Part shown: piece by piece, positions 8,105 through 16,246 of the stretch
How positions within the stretch are numbered: position 1 is the stretch's first letter
Layout of the letters: every line of letters starts with the position of its first letter
Assembly (NCBI RefSeq): GCF_000717745.1
Contig: NZ_JOBH01000003.1
Location: 405,624 to 469,623, forward strand
DNA length: 64,000 nt
Source: Streptomyces violens
GTDB taxonomy: Bacteria > Actinomycetota > Actinomycetes > Streptomycetales > Streptomycetaceae
Direction of reading: 5' to 3'
Position numbers and translations under genes: made by a program
The notes under the pieces: generated by a model
Databases searched by the model: none
The model's input: only the letters and a program-made list of their open reading frames with translations
Told to the model about the DNA's origin: nothing

Positions 8105-8412
8105 CTCGCGCCGGGCCACTTCCACATTCTGGTCGTAAACCACCAGGTGAGAAGCGTGCAGGACGACCCGCACCCGCCTGCCGATCAGCCGGATCGGCAC
8201 CGAGTAGCGGTTGGTGCGGACCGGGATCTGGCCGTACCGGTCCACCCTCGGGGTGAACAGCCGACCCGTCTCGAACGGCTCCTCAGGCAGCGGCAGCAGC
8301 AGCGGCTGCTCGAGCGCGAAGCACTCGGCGACCGTCTTGGACCGGGCATCGATGCGGTGTGCGTCGTCCTGCCGGTGAGCCGCGTAGGCGCGACAAGCGC
8401 CGGGCCTGCCTC
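8105..8412 (-). pseudogene. istA: C-terminal fragment of IS21-family transposase IstA
   Basis: The leftward frame reads HRIDARSKTVAECFALEQ, then TPRVDRYGQIPVRTNRYSVP, then RVRVVLHASHLVVYDQNVEV, which is the post-catalytic region typical of Streptomyces IstA proteins. It is bounded by a stop at about 8411 and fuses directly into the phosphatase remnant at about 8105. No istB is present. It marks an old IS21 insertion that cut the phosphatase gene and then decayed. Confidence 0.75.
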
Positions 8413-8454
8413 AGCAGCGAGTCTGTCCGGTGACCGCTACCCGCGGAGAGGACC

Positions 8455-8595
8455 GGACGGGAGGCAAAGAAGAAGGTCTCAGGTCACAGGCGGAGGCTGG
8501 CGGTTGATGTCCTCGGGTTGGTGATCGCGGTGGTGGTGCTGACCGTCTGCGTGCACGACAATGCCGCGGGGTCGCGCTGCTGGACAAGTGCCCCG
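8455..8595 (+). pseudogene. Remnant of an IS5/IS4-type transposase
   Basis: The rightward frame reads KKVSGHRRRLAVDVLGLVIA and continues through VVVLTVCVHDNAAG; after a one-base shift it continues VALLDK. This matches the second DDE block (K.V.GRKRHL.VD.LGL) of Streptomyces transposases. Only this block survives. Confidence 0.65.
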
Positions 8596-8779
8596 GAGCC
8601 CGGCGCGAGGCTCCGGGGCATGGGAGGAACTCAGCGCAACCTCGCGTGAGAAGCCGGTCGCATCCGCCCAGGAAGGTACCGGCGGTGCCCGGTACGGGGC
8701 GCTGGCATGCCACCTGTACGGGCTCTCTCTGGCACGAAGACGGACTCACCAGCCGGAAATGGGGACGATCGGCGCACCG

Positions 8780-9193
8780 CTACGGCAACGTCGCTCGGCC
8801 CATCGCACGCTCGATCGCGACGTTGATCACGACGCGCTCCGGATCCGGGACCGGTGTGCGCCCGTACCGCGCGCCGTACCGCTGAACGGCATCGTCCACG
8901 GCGTCGGGGTCGGTGAGGATTTCCGCTGTTCCCTCCAGGGTCGCCCAGCGGCCCCCGTCTACCTGGCAGAGGGCCACACGCGCCCCGCTGGGCTGTGCAG
9001 CCTGGATGTTGGCAACTTTCTTACTTCCTTTGCGAGTGATAACTCGCGCGACCCCCGTATCGGCGTCGAGCGTGACGCCCACTGGTACAACGTGTGGCCG
9101 TCCGTCCGGCCTGATCGTCGTCAGCGTGCACAGATGGTATTCGTTCCAGAACTTGAGGTAGTCATTGCCTTGGTCGTGGAGCACCTTGGACAT
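8780..9193 (-). CDS. Pyridoxamine 5'-phosphate oxidase-family flavoprotein (possibly F420-binding)
   Basis: A 137-residue protein with the split-barrel pattern of the PNPOx superfamily: FWNEYHLCTLTTIRPDGRPH, then VVPVGVTLDADTGVARVITR, KGSKKVANI and WATLEGTAEILTDPDAV. Small actinobacterial members of this type (TIGR03618) often bind F420 or FMN and reduce unknown substrates. I start at the ATG at 9193 because the conserved domain begins within the next ten residues and the longer in-frame extension is not protein-like. The length is normal and it appears complete. It has no operon partners, being flanked by a transposase remnant and a long non-coding stretch. Confidence 0.8.
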   Translation of the reverse strand: MSKVLHDQGNDYLKFWNEYHLCTLTTIRPDGRPHVVPVGVTLDADTGVARVITRKGSKKVANIQAAQPSGARVALCQVDGGRWATLEGTAEILTDPDAVDDAVQRYGARYGRTPVPDPERVVINVAIERAMGRATLP

Positions 9194-9757
9194 GGCTGAA
9201 ACGGTAGCTCTTGCTTTTGCTCGATCCGGCCGAGAGTGACCACGCGCACAGATCACCTTTCGAGGTGCATATGGGGCGTCCGGGAGTCCGATGATCGGCA
9301 CTAATACTCAAAAGTCTCGGATTGGTAACGATCCTCAAGTGAGGGCTGCGGCTGAAATGAACATGGCGGGCACCTGAAACGCCAGCGCATGGATGTAGGT
9401 CAACGATCAAGTGCCCTGTTCATGCTTTTTGTGTGAGTGGACTGTGCGTCGAGATGTGGGCTGAGGCGTCGATATCAAGCCTCAATCACGTGTACGCGTC
9501 ACGTATCGTCCGCATGTGGCGCCCGACGCCCTACTGGAGTGCCCAGTGAGGTGTCATTGCTTGTTCGCGGTAGTGATCATGAGGCGCCTCCTGGGGGTTG
9601 GATGGAGTCCATGACCCCGTTCAAGCCGCTACAGAGCGGTGCGTTCCGACGTACCCCCGACGACCGCGTCTGCCGTGCATGCGCGGTGGCAAGTTGGACG
9701 GGGATGGCTCGCCTGGCTCCCGAGAGGAGCTGCTTGGCCGGTACGGAAGGGACTCGA
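9194..9757. other. Long non-coding stretch before the ImmA/IrrE operon
   Basis: About 560 bases without a convincing gene. The part near 9290-9440 is relatively A+T-rich and is probably the promoter region for the divergent genes at 9193 and 9758. An in-frame extension of the peptidase ORF runs back to 9437 but has no conserved motif and a poor ribosome site. Confidence 0.4.
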
Positions 9758-10381
9758 ATGCGATCGGGTACGAGTGGTCGCGATCTTGCTGGTGGCATGG
9801 CCCATCTTCGAGGTGCGGCGTCGCGCTGGTGGAGGAGTCGCCGGCAGCAGGTACCGCCGACCGCCGAGGCAGAGCTTCTTCACCGGATGCGTCGCGAACT
9901 CCGTGACCTCGGCATCCACCCGCCGCTCGACATGGCCCGCCTGTGCCAGGCGCTGGGGGAGCGACGCGGACGTCCGATTGAGCTGGAAGCGAAGCGGCTG
10001 ACGACACTCGGCCCCTCGGGCCTCTTGGTCGAAACGTCTCGACGTGACGTGATCATCTACCAGGCCGAGACGACACGGCTGCACCAGGACCACATCATCC
10101 TCCATGAGCTGGGACACATCCTCGTCGCCGATGATGCTGGCGAAGAGGAACCCGATGACGCCGTTGAGACCTGGGCGGGGCTGATCCCGGTGTTCGAGAA
10201 CGAGATGATCCGCCGGGTGACCCAGCGCTGCTCGTACGAGTCGGAGGAAGAGTGCGTCGTGGAGGCGGCAGCGACGTCCCTGCTGGAGTGGTCTTCTGTG
10301 GAAGGCGCCACCCCGTTGGCGGAGGATCCCTCCCTGCGCAGGGTGCAGTCGGTCGTTGGCGACCAGCGCGGTTGGCGGTAG
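9758..10381 (+). CDS. ImmA/IrrE-family zinc metallopeptidase
   Basis: A 207-residue protein with the gluzincin motif HELGH at residues 116-120, inside HIILHELGHILVADD, and an acidic region downstream that could supply the third zinc ligand (EEECVVEAAATSLLEW). This is the ImmA/IrrE (DUF955) fold; relatives cleave XRE repressors or sense damage. I choose the ATG at 9758 because GGAAGG lies seven bases upstream. It is followed three bases after its stop by a membrane protein and then an amidohydrolase, a recurrent actinobacterial arrangement. A two-domain HTH regulator (13576-14463) sits nearby on the other strand and could be its substrate; this is inference. Confidence 0.85.
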   Translation: MRSGTSGRDLAGGMAHLRGAASRWWRSRRQQVPPTAEAELLHRMRRELRDLGIHPPLDMARLCQALGERRGRPIELEAKRLTTLGPSGLLVETSRRDVIIYQAETTRLHQDHIILHELGHILVADDAGEEEPDDAVETWAGLIPVFENEMIRRVTQRCSYESEEECVVEAAATSLLEWSSVEGATPLAEDPSLRRVQSVVGDQRGWR

Positions 10382-10384
10382 CGC

Positions 10385-11545
10385 GTGTTCCACCTGTTGC
10401 TTCTCGTTCCGGCCGCGGCCGTCGTCTGGAAGCTCTACCAGCTTGCGCGGCACCCGAAGGATGCGCCCCTTCGCTCGGTGACGCTGTGCCTCGTGACCGC
10501 AGTGGCCTCCTACCCCTTCGCCTTGCCCAACGCTGCTTCCGAAGCATCGATGAGTGCCGACCATGGAGCAGGGAAGATCGTGCAGAACGTGCTGCTGTTG
10601 GGCACGGTCTACTTCCTCATGTGTTTCTACCTGTACTCGGCAGACGAACAGGCCGGCGGGCGCCGGGCACGTACGGAAGCGGCCGTGGTGGTGATGGTCG
10701 CAGCGCTTTTGATCGCCGACGCAGCGACCGTCCCGCACGACGTCTTCGCCGGCTCGTACAGTACGGCGGACATGACCATCCCCCAGGTTGCGTTCTTCTA
10801 CGGCCTGGCAGGTGCGTATCTCATGTATGCCCTGGCGGTCGCAGGGAGGTGGACCCGACGCTGTGCGCGCCAGTCGAGCCGACCACATTCCACGGGTCTG
10901 TGGATGGCTGCTGTCGGCCTGAGTGCGATGGCCGCCGCCTGCCTGGTCAGAGGTGTCATGATCCTCATTCGCTGGCTCGGGGGAATCGTGCCGCAGCAGG
11001 TGACGGCCGCCGTCGCGTTCTTCCTCGCTGTAGCGATTGTGCTGTTCGTCGTCGGTATCATCTATCCCGCCGTTCGCACGCGGATTACCTCTGCGCGTTT
11101 GTGGTTCCGGCACCGTCGAGATCACCGCCGCTTGGCGCCGTTGTGGCAGCTGCTGGCCGAGGCGTATCCCGACAACGTCCTGATGCCCTGCTCCGATGAC
11201 CCTCGTGAGGCACGCCGTGTGCGAGGCGTACACCGGCGGTACTACCGCCGCATGGTGGAGTGCCGAGACGGACTCGTTGACGTCAGCCCCTACCTGGCCG
11301 GGGGAGAGGACGAAGATGGACTCCTCGACCTCACTCCCGAAGAGCTGGCCGACAGGCTCCGGCGAGCCGTGCACCGCGTTGAGCAGGGGGCCCCAGCGCC
11401 TCGGCGCGCCATGCCGCTGGCCATCTCTGGTGGACGAGATCAGGAATCCGATGTCCGTCAGCTGATCGCCATCTCCGAGGCCCTCAGCTCATCCAGTCAT
11501 CAGCCGACCGACCGAGGAGAACCAGTCGATGCTGATCACCGCTGA
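10385..11545 (+). CDS. Multi-pass membrane protein of the MAB_1171c putative transporter type
   Basis: A 386-residue protein with about seven hydrophobic segments in the first 235 residues (for example FHLLLLVPAAAVVWKLYQLA, then IVQNVLLLGTVYFLMCFYLY and VTAAVAFFLAVAIVLFVVGI). A soluble C-terminal region of about 150 residues follows, containing RRVRGVHRRYYRRMVECRDG. This layout matches the family annotated MAB_1171c-like putative transporter, whose function is unknown. It starts at a GTG three bases after the peptidase stop, and its 3' end overlaps the amidohydrolase by 17 bases. It may transmit a membrane signal to the peptidase rather than transport anything; unproven. Confidence 0.75.
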   Translation: MFHLLLLVPAAAVVWKLYQLARHPKDAPLRSVTLCLVTAVASYPFALPNAASEASMSADHGAGKIVQNVLLLGTVYFLMCFYLYSADEQAGGRRARTEAAVVVMVAALLIADAATVPHDVFAGSYSTADMTIPQVAFFYGLAGAYLMYALAVAGRWTRRCARQSSRPHSTGLWMAAVGLSAMAAACLVRGVMILIRWLGGIVPQQVTAAVAFFLAVAIVLFVVGIIYPAVRTRITSARLWFRHRRDHRRLAPLWQLLAEAYPDNVLMPCSDDPREARRVRGVHRRYYRRMVECRDGLVDVSPYLAGGEDEDGLLDLTPEELADRLRRAVHRVEQGAPAPRRAMPLAISGGRDQESDVRQLIAISEALSSSSHQPTDRGEPVDADHR

Positions 11546-12701
11546 CCGAATCCTGGTGAGCACCGGCACGTACCTGGAGGACGGCGCAGTCCTCACCGAC
11601 GGCGACGAGATCATCGCGGTAGGCCCCAGAGAAGAGATCAGCCGGCAAGCAGGACCTGACGTCCGGCGTGTCGAGTTCGCCGGCACGGTCATGCCCGGCC
11701 TCATCGACGCCCACGTGCATCTCATCTTCGACGGGAGCCCGGACCCCGTGGCCGCACTGCAGAACAGTGACGAGGTACTGCTCGACCAGATGCGGCATCG
11801 GGCTGAGCGGCTGCTGCGCAGTGGCGTGACGACGGTGCGTGACCTGGGGGACCGCAACGGTCTGGCGTTTAGGGTTGCTGAAGAGGTCGAGGCCGGCCGG
11901 CTGTCTGGCTCGCGCATCCTCGCGGCCGGCACCCCGGCGACGCCGCCCGGCGGACACTGCTACTTCCTTGGCGGAGAGGTCACCGGTGAAAAGCAGGCCC
12001 GTGACCTGGTCCGGCGCAACGCCGAAGCCGGTGCCGCCGTCATCAAGGTCATGACGAGCGGGGGAGGGCTCACCAAGGACGGCCCACGCAGCTGGCAGAG
12101 CCAGTTCTCGCGCGAAGAACTGCACGCCCTGGTCGAGGAGGCCCACTCCGCCGGACTGCCCGTCGCCGCGCATGCGCACGGAACGGAAGCGATCACCGAA
12201 GCCGTCGACGTCGGCGTCGACACCCTCGAACACTGCACGTGGATGACCGAGGACGGATTCGACCTCCGTCGCGATGTCCTCCAGCGCATCATCGACGGAA
12301 ACATCACGGTCAGCACGACCGTGAGCCCGCACTGGCGCATGCTGCCGAAGGTCTTCGGTGAGGAGCGCGCGAACCTCATGTTCGACCAGATCCGGCAGAT
12401 GGCCGAGGCCGGAGCCAACATGATCGCGGGCACCGACGCGGGGGTCCAGCGCACCGGCTTCGACGGCCTGCCCGGCGCGCTGACCTTCTACGCCCACCTC
12501 GGCATCCCGAACAGCACCATCCTCGACATGGCGACCCGCCGGGCTGCCGAGACGCTCGGACTCGGTGAGGTGACAGGACGAGTCGCCCCCGGCTTCCGCG
12601 CTGACCTTCTCCTCGTCGACGGTGACCCGCTCCAGGACCTCGAAGCATTGCGGCGGGTCCGGGCTGTTGTCGCCGCCGGCCGTATCCACGAACAGGAGTA
12701 G
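11529..12701 (+). CDS. Metal-dependent amidohydrolase (imidazolonepropionase/prolidase-like)
   Basis: A 390-residue protein with a full amidohydrolase-superfamily active site: GLIDAHVHL (His62, His64), a metal-bridging Lys173 in VIKVMTSGG, AAHAHG (His215, His217), His235 in TLEHCTW and Asp303 in AGTDAG. Such enzymes hydrolyse N-acyl or peptide-like amide bonds in the cytoplasm; the substrate cannot be read from sequence. A good AGGAG ribosome site precedes the ATG, and the start lies inside the 3' end of the membrane-protein gene. It is the last gene of the three-gene operon and is followed by a hairpin at 12742. Confidence 0.88.
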   Translation: MLITADRILVSTGTYLEDGAVLTDGDEIIAVGPREEISRQAGPDVRRVEFAGTVMPGLIDAHVHLIFDGSPDPVAALQNSDEVLLDQMRHRAERLLRSGVTTVRDLGDRNGLAFRVAEEVEAGRLSGSRILAAGTPATPPGGHCYFLGGEVTGEKQARDLVRRNAEAGAAVIKVMTSGGGLTKDGPRSWQSQFSREELHALVEEAHSAGLPVAAHAHGTEAITEAVDVGVDTLEHCTWMTEDGFDLRRDVLQRIIDGNITVSTTVSPHWRMLPKVFGEERANLMFDQIRQMAEAGANMIAGTDAGVQRTGFDGLPGALTFYAHLGIPNSTILDMATRRAAETLGLGEVTGRVAPGFRADLLLVDGDPLQDLEALRRVRAVVAAGRIHEQE

Positions 12702-12741
12702 GGCTGGCGGGCGTTGCGCGTAGGTGCCGCCAGGTCTCTAT

Positions 12742-12771
12742 GGCGCCCGACTTTTGCAGTCGTAGGGCGCT
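12742..12771. terminator. Bidirectional hairpin between convergent genes
   Basis: GCGCCC (12743-12748) pairs with GGGCGC (12765-12770), with an inner GAC/GTC pair and a TTTTGCA loop. It sits in the 107-base gap between the convergent genes ending at 12701 and 12809, as expected for a shared terminator. Confidence 0.6.
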
Positions 12772-12808
12772 GGGTTGCGTGCGGTCCGTGTCCGGGCTCG
12801 TCCGCGGA

Positions 12809-13486
12809 TCAGGACGGCGGGCGTTGCGCGGTGCGCGACGGCGGAGGCGGCACACGCGTGCGTTCGATCCTGGACCAGCCCTCCGGCGTCACGCGGTAGT
12901 GATCCCCGTCGTCGGCGTCCATCCGCGAGTGGGCGTGCACATGCACGTAGTCCTCTTCGAGCCGGTAGGTGAAGCCGCCCATCATGCCGACCACCTGGAA
13001 GAAGATCTCCACGGCCGGCCCTTCTGTGAGGGGAGCCAGCGGGGGCAGCAGGTGTTCGATCTCCTCGAAGCAGCGGCCGGTACGCTCCCGCAGCAGCGCA
13101 TGGAAGTGGTCCTCTAGCACCTCCGGAAGGGAGGGGAGCTGTCGCACCACGACCGGCTCCAGGAGTTCCAGCAGGTGCGTGTGCCCCTGCTCCCGCGCGA
13201 TGTCCACGGCGCGCCGTCCGTCCCGGGTGCGCTGCGTGCGCCAGGCGCCGTGCGCGATCAGTCGGGAGACGACGGCGAAGTCCGCGCCGTGCCAGGCCGC
13301 TTGATGCAACGGGGCGAAGCCGCTGCGGTTCCCGGGCCGGGGGAGATTGACCCGCCTCGGATGCTTGCCCAACTCCTCGAACAGGCCGTTCCAGTCGGCG
13401 TCCCGGGCCGTGTCCGCGAGCCGGTCCCGTTCCTTCAGGTACCACTCGTTGAAGCGCTCGCGGTCGGTGAGCCCGTCCCACTCCAT
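12809..13486 (-). CDS. Ankyrin-repeat protein
   Basis: A 225-residue soluble protein. Residues about 55-110 carry ankyrin-type repeats: GFAPLHQAAWHGADFAVVSR, then LIAHGAWRTQRTRDGRRAVD, then IAREQGHTHLLELL. The C-terminal half is a separate domain with no recognised motif (FFQVVGMMGGFTYRLEEDYV). The start is the ATG at 13486; a GTG three codons upstream (13495) is possible. Ribosome site weak. It is single-gene between the amidohydrolase and HTH regulator genes, and a protein-binding role is likely. Confidence 0.75.
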   Translation of the reverse strand: MEWDGLTDRERFNEWYLKERDRLADTARDADWNGLFEELGKHPRRVNLPRPGNRSGFAPLHQAAWHGADFAVVSRLIAHGAWRTQRTRDGRRAVDIAREQGHTHLLELLEPVVVRQLPSLPEVLEDHFHALLRERTGRCFEEIEHLLPPLAPLTEGPAVEIFFQVVGMMGGFTYRLEEDYVHVHAHSRMDADDGDHYRVTPEGWSRIERTRVPPPPSRTAQRPPS

Positions 13487-13575
13487 GCTGATCACACCAA
13501 CACGCTAACCGACCACGCCGGGGCAGTACCGAAGGGGAAGCCCCAGCCGCCGGGATCAGAACCTACGGGGCACTA

Positions 13576-14463
13576 CTAGCGAGAGCCGGAGTCTCTCTGC
13601 TCCAGCTCGTCCACCAGGTCATTGACGATCGACATCACGTCGGCCGGCAGGCCCTGCGCCCCGCCGCGGGCGCGTACGCGGCCCACCGCACCCCGTCGTG
13701 AGGCTGACAGCAGCCGCAATCCTTCGTACACCTGCCGTGCCACCGCGTCGTCGGGCTGGAAGTACATCGGCGAGACGCCGAAGAACGAGGCGAGCCCTTC
13801 CAGGACGAGCGGGGCGGCGTCCGTCTGCTCGCCAGTTCGGAGGGCGCGCACGTCCTCTGCCGAGGCGACATGGGCTTCGGCGTGCGCGTTCACCGCTTCG
13901 GCGATCTCCGCGTCCGACGGCGGCTTCTGCTGGCCGGGGAACGAACGCTCCAAAAGAAACGTGATCTTTTCTGCGAGGGAGCCGGGCGGTCCGCCGGCCG
14001 CGGCCTTGCCTTCTCCCGCGGTCTCCTCCTCGGCGTCTTGCGCCTTGGCGATCGACCGCTCCTGCGCGCGCAGCAGCTCTTCCTCGCTCACCCCGTAAGC
14101 GGCCGCGAGCGGCCCGACGTACCGGTCCTTGAGGCGCCGCTCCCCGCGTTCGGCACCCCGGACGGGCCCAGCGCTCTTGGTTCCGAGAATCGCGCTCGTC
14201 TCTTTCTGGTACAGGCCCGCATCGCAGCGCAGGTCGGCTAGGTCCGGCAGCCCGGTGCGCGGAAAGAGGTCGTCCAGGTCTCGTCCGAGCACTCTGGCCA
14301 GCGCGGGGAGCTTCTCCGGGTCCGGCGAGGTAGGGCTGTCCGCTTCCCAGCCGGCCACGGAGGACGTGGCCACGCCGACACCCGATGCGACATCGCCTTG
14401 CGACAGCTCCGCGGCGCGGCGCACCGCACGCAGGCGGCCTCTGTCGAAGTGGCGGGCAGGCAT
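13576..14463 (-). CDS. Two-domain XRE/EspR-like helix-turn-helix regulator
   Basis: A 295-residue protein. Residues 8-65 are an XRE domain (LRAVRRAAELSQGDVASGVG, then VATSSVAGWE). A linker rich in Glu/Ala follows. Residues about 155-235 are a second HTH of the BldD/EspR type (LAEKITFLLE, then SDAEIAEAVNAHAE, VRALRTGEQ and LASFFGVSPMYF). XRE proteins are the usual substrates of ImmA/IrrE peptidases such as the one at 9758-10381, so the two may form a repressor/protease switch; no operator was identified. The long A+T-poor region upstream (14464-15050) should hold its promoter. Confidence 0.8.
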   Translation of the reverse strand: MPARHFDRGRLRAVRRAAELSQGDVASGVGVATSSVAGWEADSPTSPDPEKLPALARVLGRDLDDLFPRTGLPDLADLRCDAGLYQKETSAILGTKSAGPVRGAERGERRLKDRYVGPLAAAYGVSEEELLRAQERSIAKAQDAEEETAGEGKAAAGGPPGSLAEKITFLLERSFPGQQKPPSDAEIAEAVNAHAEAHVASAEDVRALRTGEQTDAAPLVLEGLASFFGVSPMYFQPDDAVARQVYEGLRLLSASRRGAVGRVRARGGAQGLPADVMSIVNDLVDELEQRDSGSR

Positions 14464-15050
14464 CGGACCTCGTTTTTCACTGAGCCGAAGAAGTGTCGGC
14501 GCATTGACTTTGTCGCTCTATCGGAATAGGTTCAGCCTAGCGAAAAACGGAGTGGTCTGCACCCCGGGCTTCGTGTTGGTCGGGCCCATTCCGTGCACTT
14601 CACGGGGTGGGCGCACCGTTACTCCTGCTGTTGTCGTTGGCTGGGGCGCGTGGAGCGATCCTGCGCCACGCGGTCTCGACCGAGGCGGCGCAGTCGGGAG
14701 GGCTGTGCCCTGTGGCCGTATGTGTCTGGCTCTGCGCACCCTGCGTCGATCGCCCAGGGAATGTGTCGGGTTGGCGTCGGTGTGGGGCAACCCCCTCTAA
14801 CGGCTGGAGCGTTGACCGGCCTGCACATATGTTGCTGGTCCCTCGGCGAGAGCCGCCGAGACAACGCCCGCGAGGAGCGACAACCACACCGAGTGTGCCG
14901 GAGGGAGTCGTGCCCGGCGCCCGGAAGTAGCAGCTTCCGGGCGCCAGGACCGCCACCCCGAAGGGGCACGGATACACAACTGGAGCGGGTCGGCTGACCT
15001 TTTCGACGAGAGCGGCCGTCCCTCCCCACCTACGAGCGAGGAATTATCGC
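14464..15050. other. Non-coding boundary between the regulator and the mobile-element core
   Basis: About 590 bases without a supported gene; the ORFs here on both strands lack ribosome sites and family motifs. It contains a strong hairpin at 14916-14945. It may also include the promoter for the replication operon and, if the element is integrated, a boundary, but I see no integrase or tRNA sequence. Confidence 0.4.
14916..14945. terminator. Strong 12-bp-stem hairpin
   Basis: GGCGCCCGGAAG (14916-14927) is followed after a six-base loop by its exact reverse complement (14934-14945). There is no T-tract, as is usual for Streptomyces terminators. It would insulate the rightward replication genes from upstream transcription. 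Confidence 0.6.
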
Positions 15051-15284
15051 ATGCCCGACAACGCCCGGGGAGGGGCGTCCGCGGCCCTGCCCGCCGAGGC
15101 ACCCTGCGCCGGCATCCGCCAGCAGCATCTCGCCGAGCTGCTCGCCGACATGGCGCCCGGCACTCACACAGTGATGCGCGCCTGTTCACGACTGGACGGG
15201 GACGAACCGCACTACCTGAAGCTGGCCGCGGGCGAGCTGAGGCCCGCAGTTGAGCAGCACACTGTCGCTGCAAGGGGGCGCTGA
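15051..15284 (+). CDS. Small hypothetical protein ahead of the replication gene
   Basis: A 77-residue ORF with GAGGA about nine bases before the ATG. Its stop is two bases from the ATG of the replication initiator-like gene, so the two are probably co-translated. The central region (QQHLAELLADMAPGTHTVMR) looks helical. No family recognised. Confidence 0.5.
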   Translation: MPDNARGGASAALPAEAPCAGIRQQHLAELLADMAPGTHTVMRACSRLDGDEPHYLKLAAGELRPAVEQHTVAARGR

Positions 15285-15286
15285 GC

Positions 15287-16246
15287 ATGGCGAGGATCCG
15301 TACGTTGAAGCCCGAGGCTTTCGCCTCGGAGTCGCTCGCCGAGGTGAGCGTCCACGCGGAGCGGACGTTCTTCGGTCTGCTGACCCAGGCCGACGACCGG
15401 GGCCGCTTCCGAGATCAGCCCGCCGTCATCGCCGGGCTGCTGTGGTCGCTGCGCCCCGAGCACGGCCCGGTCGACGTCGAGGATGACCTGACTCAACTCG
15501 CCGCCGCTGGACTGATCTGCCGCTACGAAGGCCCCGACGCCAAGCGGTACCTGCACATCGTCACCTTCGCCCAGCACCAGCGGATCAACCGGCCCAGCGG
15601 CATCCGCCACCCCGGCTGCCCGGTCCACGACTCCGAGGACCCCGCCGGGCAGGACGCGACGCAGACTCCAGGAGTCCTCCGTGAGCCCTCACGAAAGGCT
15701 CACGGAGGACTCACTGAGGGTTCAGTGAGTCCTCACCGAGCAGACCGTGAGCCCTCCGCGGACCGCGAAACCGCAGGTCAGGAGACACTCACTGAGTACT
15801 CAGTGAGTCCTCACGGAGGAAGCAGTGAGCCCTCCATGAGCCCTCACGGTCCGGATCTAGGACCTAGGAACGTGGATCTAGGATCTTCCCCTTCGGGGGG
15901 CGCAAGCGCCCCCGCGCCCGGCTCCGCCCCCACCCAGCAGCTCATCGGCGAGTACGCCGCCTCCTGCGCCCACCGCCCGCCCCAGGGCGTGCTCGGGCAC
16001 CTGGGGCGCGAGGTCACCAAGCTGCTGAAGGAGGGCATCGCGCCCGAGCACATCCGCGCCGGGCTGGCCCGCCACCGGGCGAAGGGGCTGCATCCGAGCA
16101 CCCTGCCGAGCCTGGTGCACGAGGCCATGAACGCCGCCAGCCCGACAGGTGGGTTGGTGCGGCCGGAATCCGCGCCTACCGTGCCCGGTCACCGGGCCTG
16201 GGCCAACCCCGCCAACCCTGCCGCCGCCTACGCCGAGGAGTTGTGA
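15287..16246 (+). CDS. Phage/plasmid replication initiator-like protein
   Basis: A 319-residue protein starting MARIRTLKPEAFASESLAEV, the signature N-terminus of actinophage and ICE replication proteins that carry a winged-helix domain (about residues 1-105; FFGLLTQADDRGRFRDQP, LHIVTFAQHQRINRPSGIRH). A low-complexity Ser/Glu/Pro linker (residues 125-215) follows, encoded by the iteron-like repeats described separately. A C-terminal helical domain (LIGEYAASCAHRPPQGVLGH, LLKEGIAPEHIRAGLARH) follows. The next gene is a DnaC-like loader, so the pair resembles lambda O/P: origin binding within its own gene, then helicase loading. The stop overlaps the next ATG (TGATG). Confidence 0.75.
   Translation: MARIRTLKPEAFASESLAEVSVHAERTFFGLLTQADDRGRFRDQPAVIAGLLWSLRPEHGPVDVEDDLTQLAAAGLICRYEGPDAKRYLHIVTFAQHQRINRPSGIRHPGCPVHDSEDPAGQDATQTPGVLREPSRKAHGGLTEGSVSPHRADREPSADRETAGQETLTEYSVSPHGGSSEPSMSPHGPDLGPRNVDLGSSPSGGASAPAPGSAPTQQLIGEYAASCAHRPPQGVLGHLGREVTKLLKEGIAPEHIRAGLARHRAKGLHPSTLPSLVHEAMNAASPTGGLVRPESAPTVPGHRAWANPANPAAAYAEEL
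15681..15883. repeat. Iteron-like repeats inside the initiator gene (candidate replication origin)
   Basis: Direct copies of GTGAGYCCTC occur at 15681, 15725, 15747, 15803 and 15825, with a close variant (ATGAGCCCTC) at 15836. An inverted copy lies at 15705-15714. Two pairs are exactly 22 bp apart. They are interleaved with palindromes: CTCACTGA-N4-TCAGTGAG at 15710-15729 and the perfect 20-mer CTCACTGAGTACTCAGTGAG at 15788-15807. Two GGATCTAGGA copies follow at 15853 and 15874, 21 bp apart. The encoded peptide is low complexity, so selection is likely on DNA. Iterons inside an initiator gene are known from lambda O. Confidence 0.65.

Noticed and set aside
9629..11374. Leftward open frame of about 580 codons opposite the peptidase and membrane-protein genes
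   Set aside because: Shadow frame; the rightward genes carry clear motifs (HELGH and membrane segments).
12742..12771. A tRNA anticodon-arm-like stem with a TTTTGCA loop
   Set aside because: The rest of a tRNA (acceptor stem, T-loop GGTTCGA) is absent. The outer arms extend into a plain hairpin between convergent genes, so a terminator is the better reading.
15681..15883. Initiator-gene repeats considered as a peptide-level repeat
   Set aside because: The encoded residues vary between copies and frames, while the DNA decamer and palindromes are kept, which points to DNA-level function.
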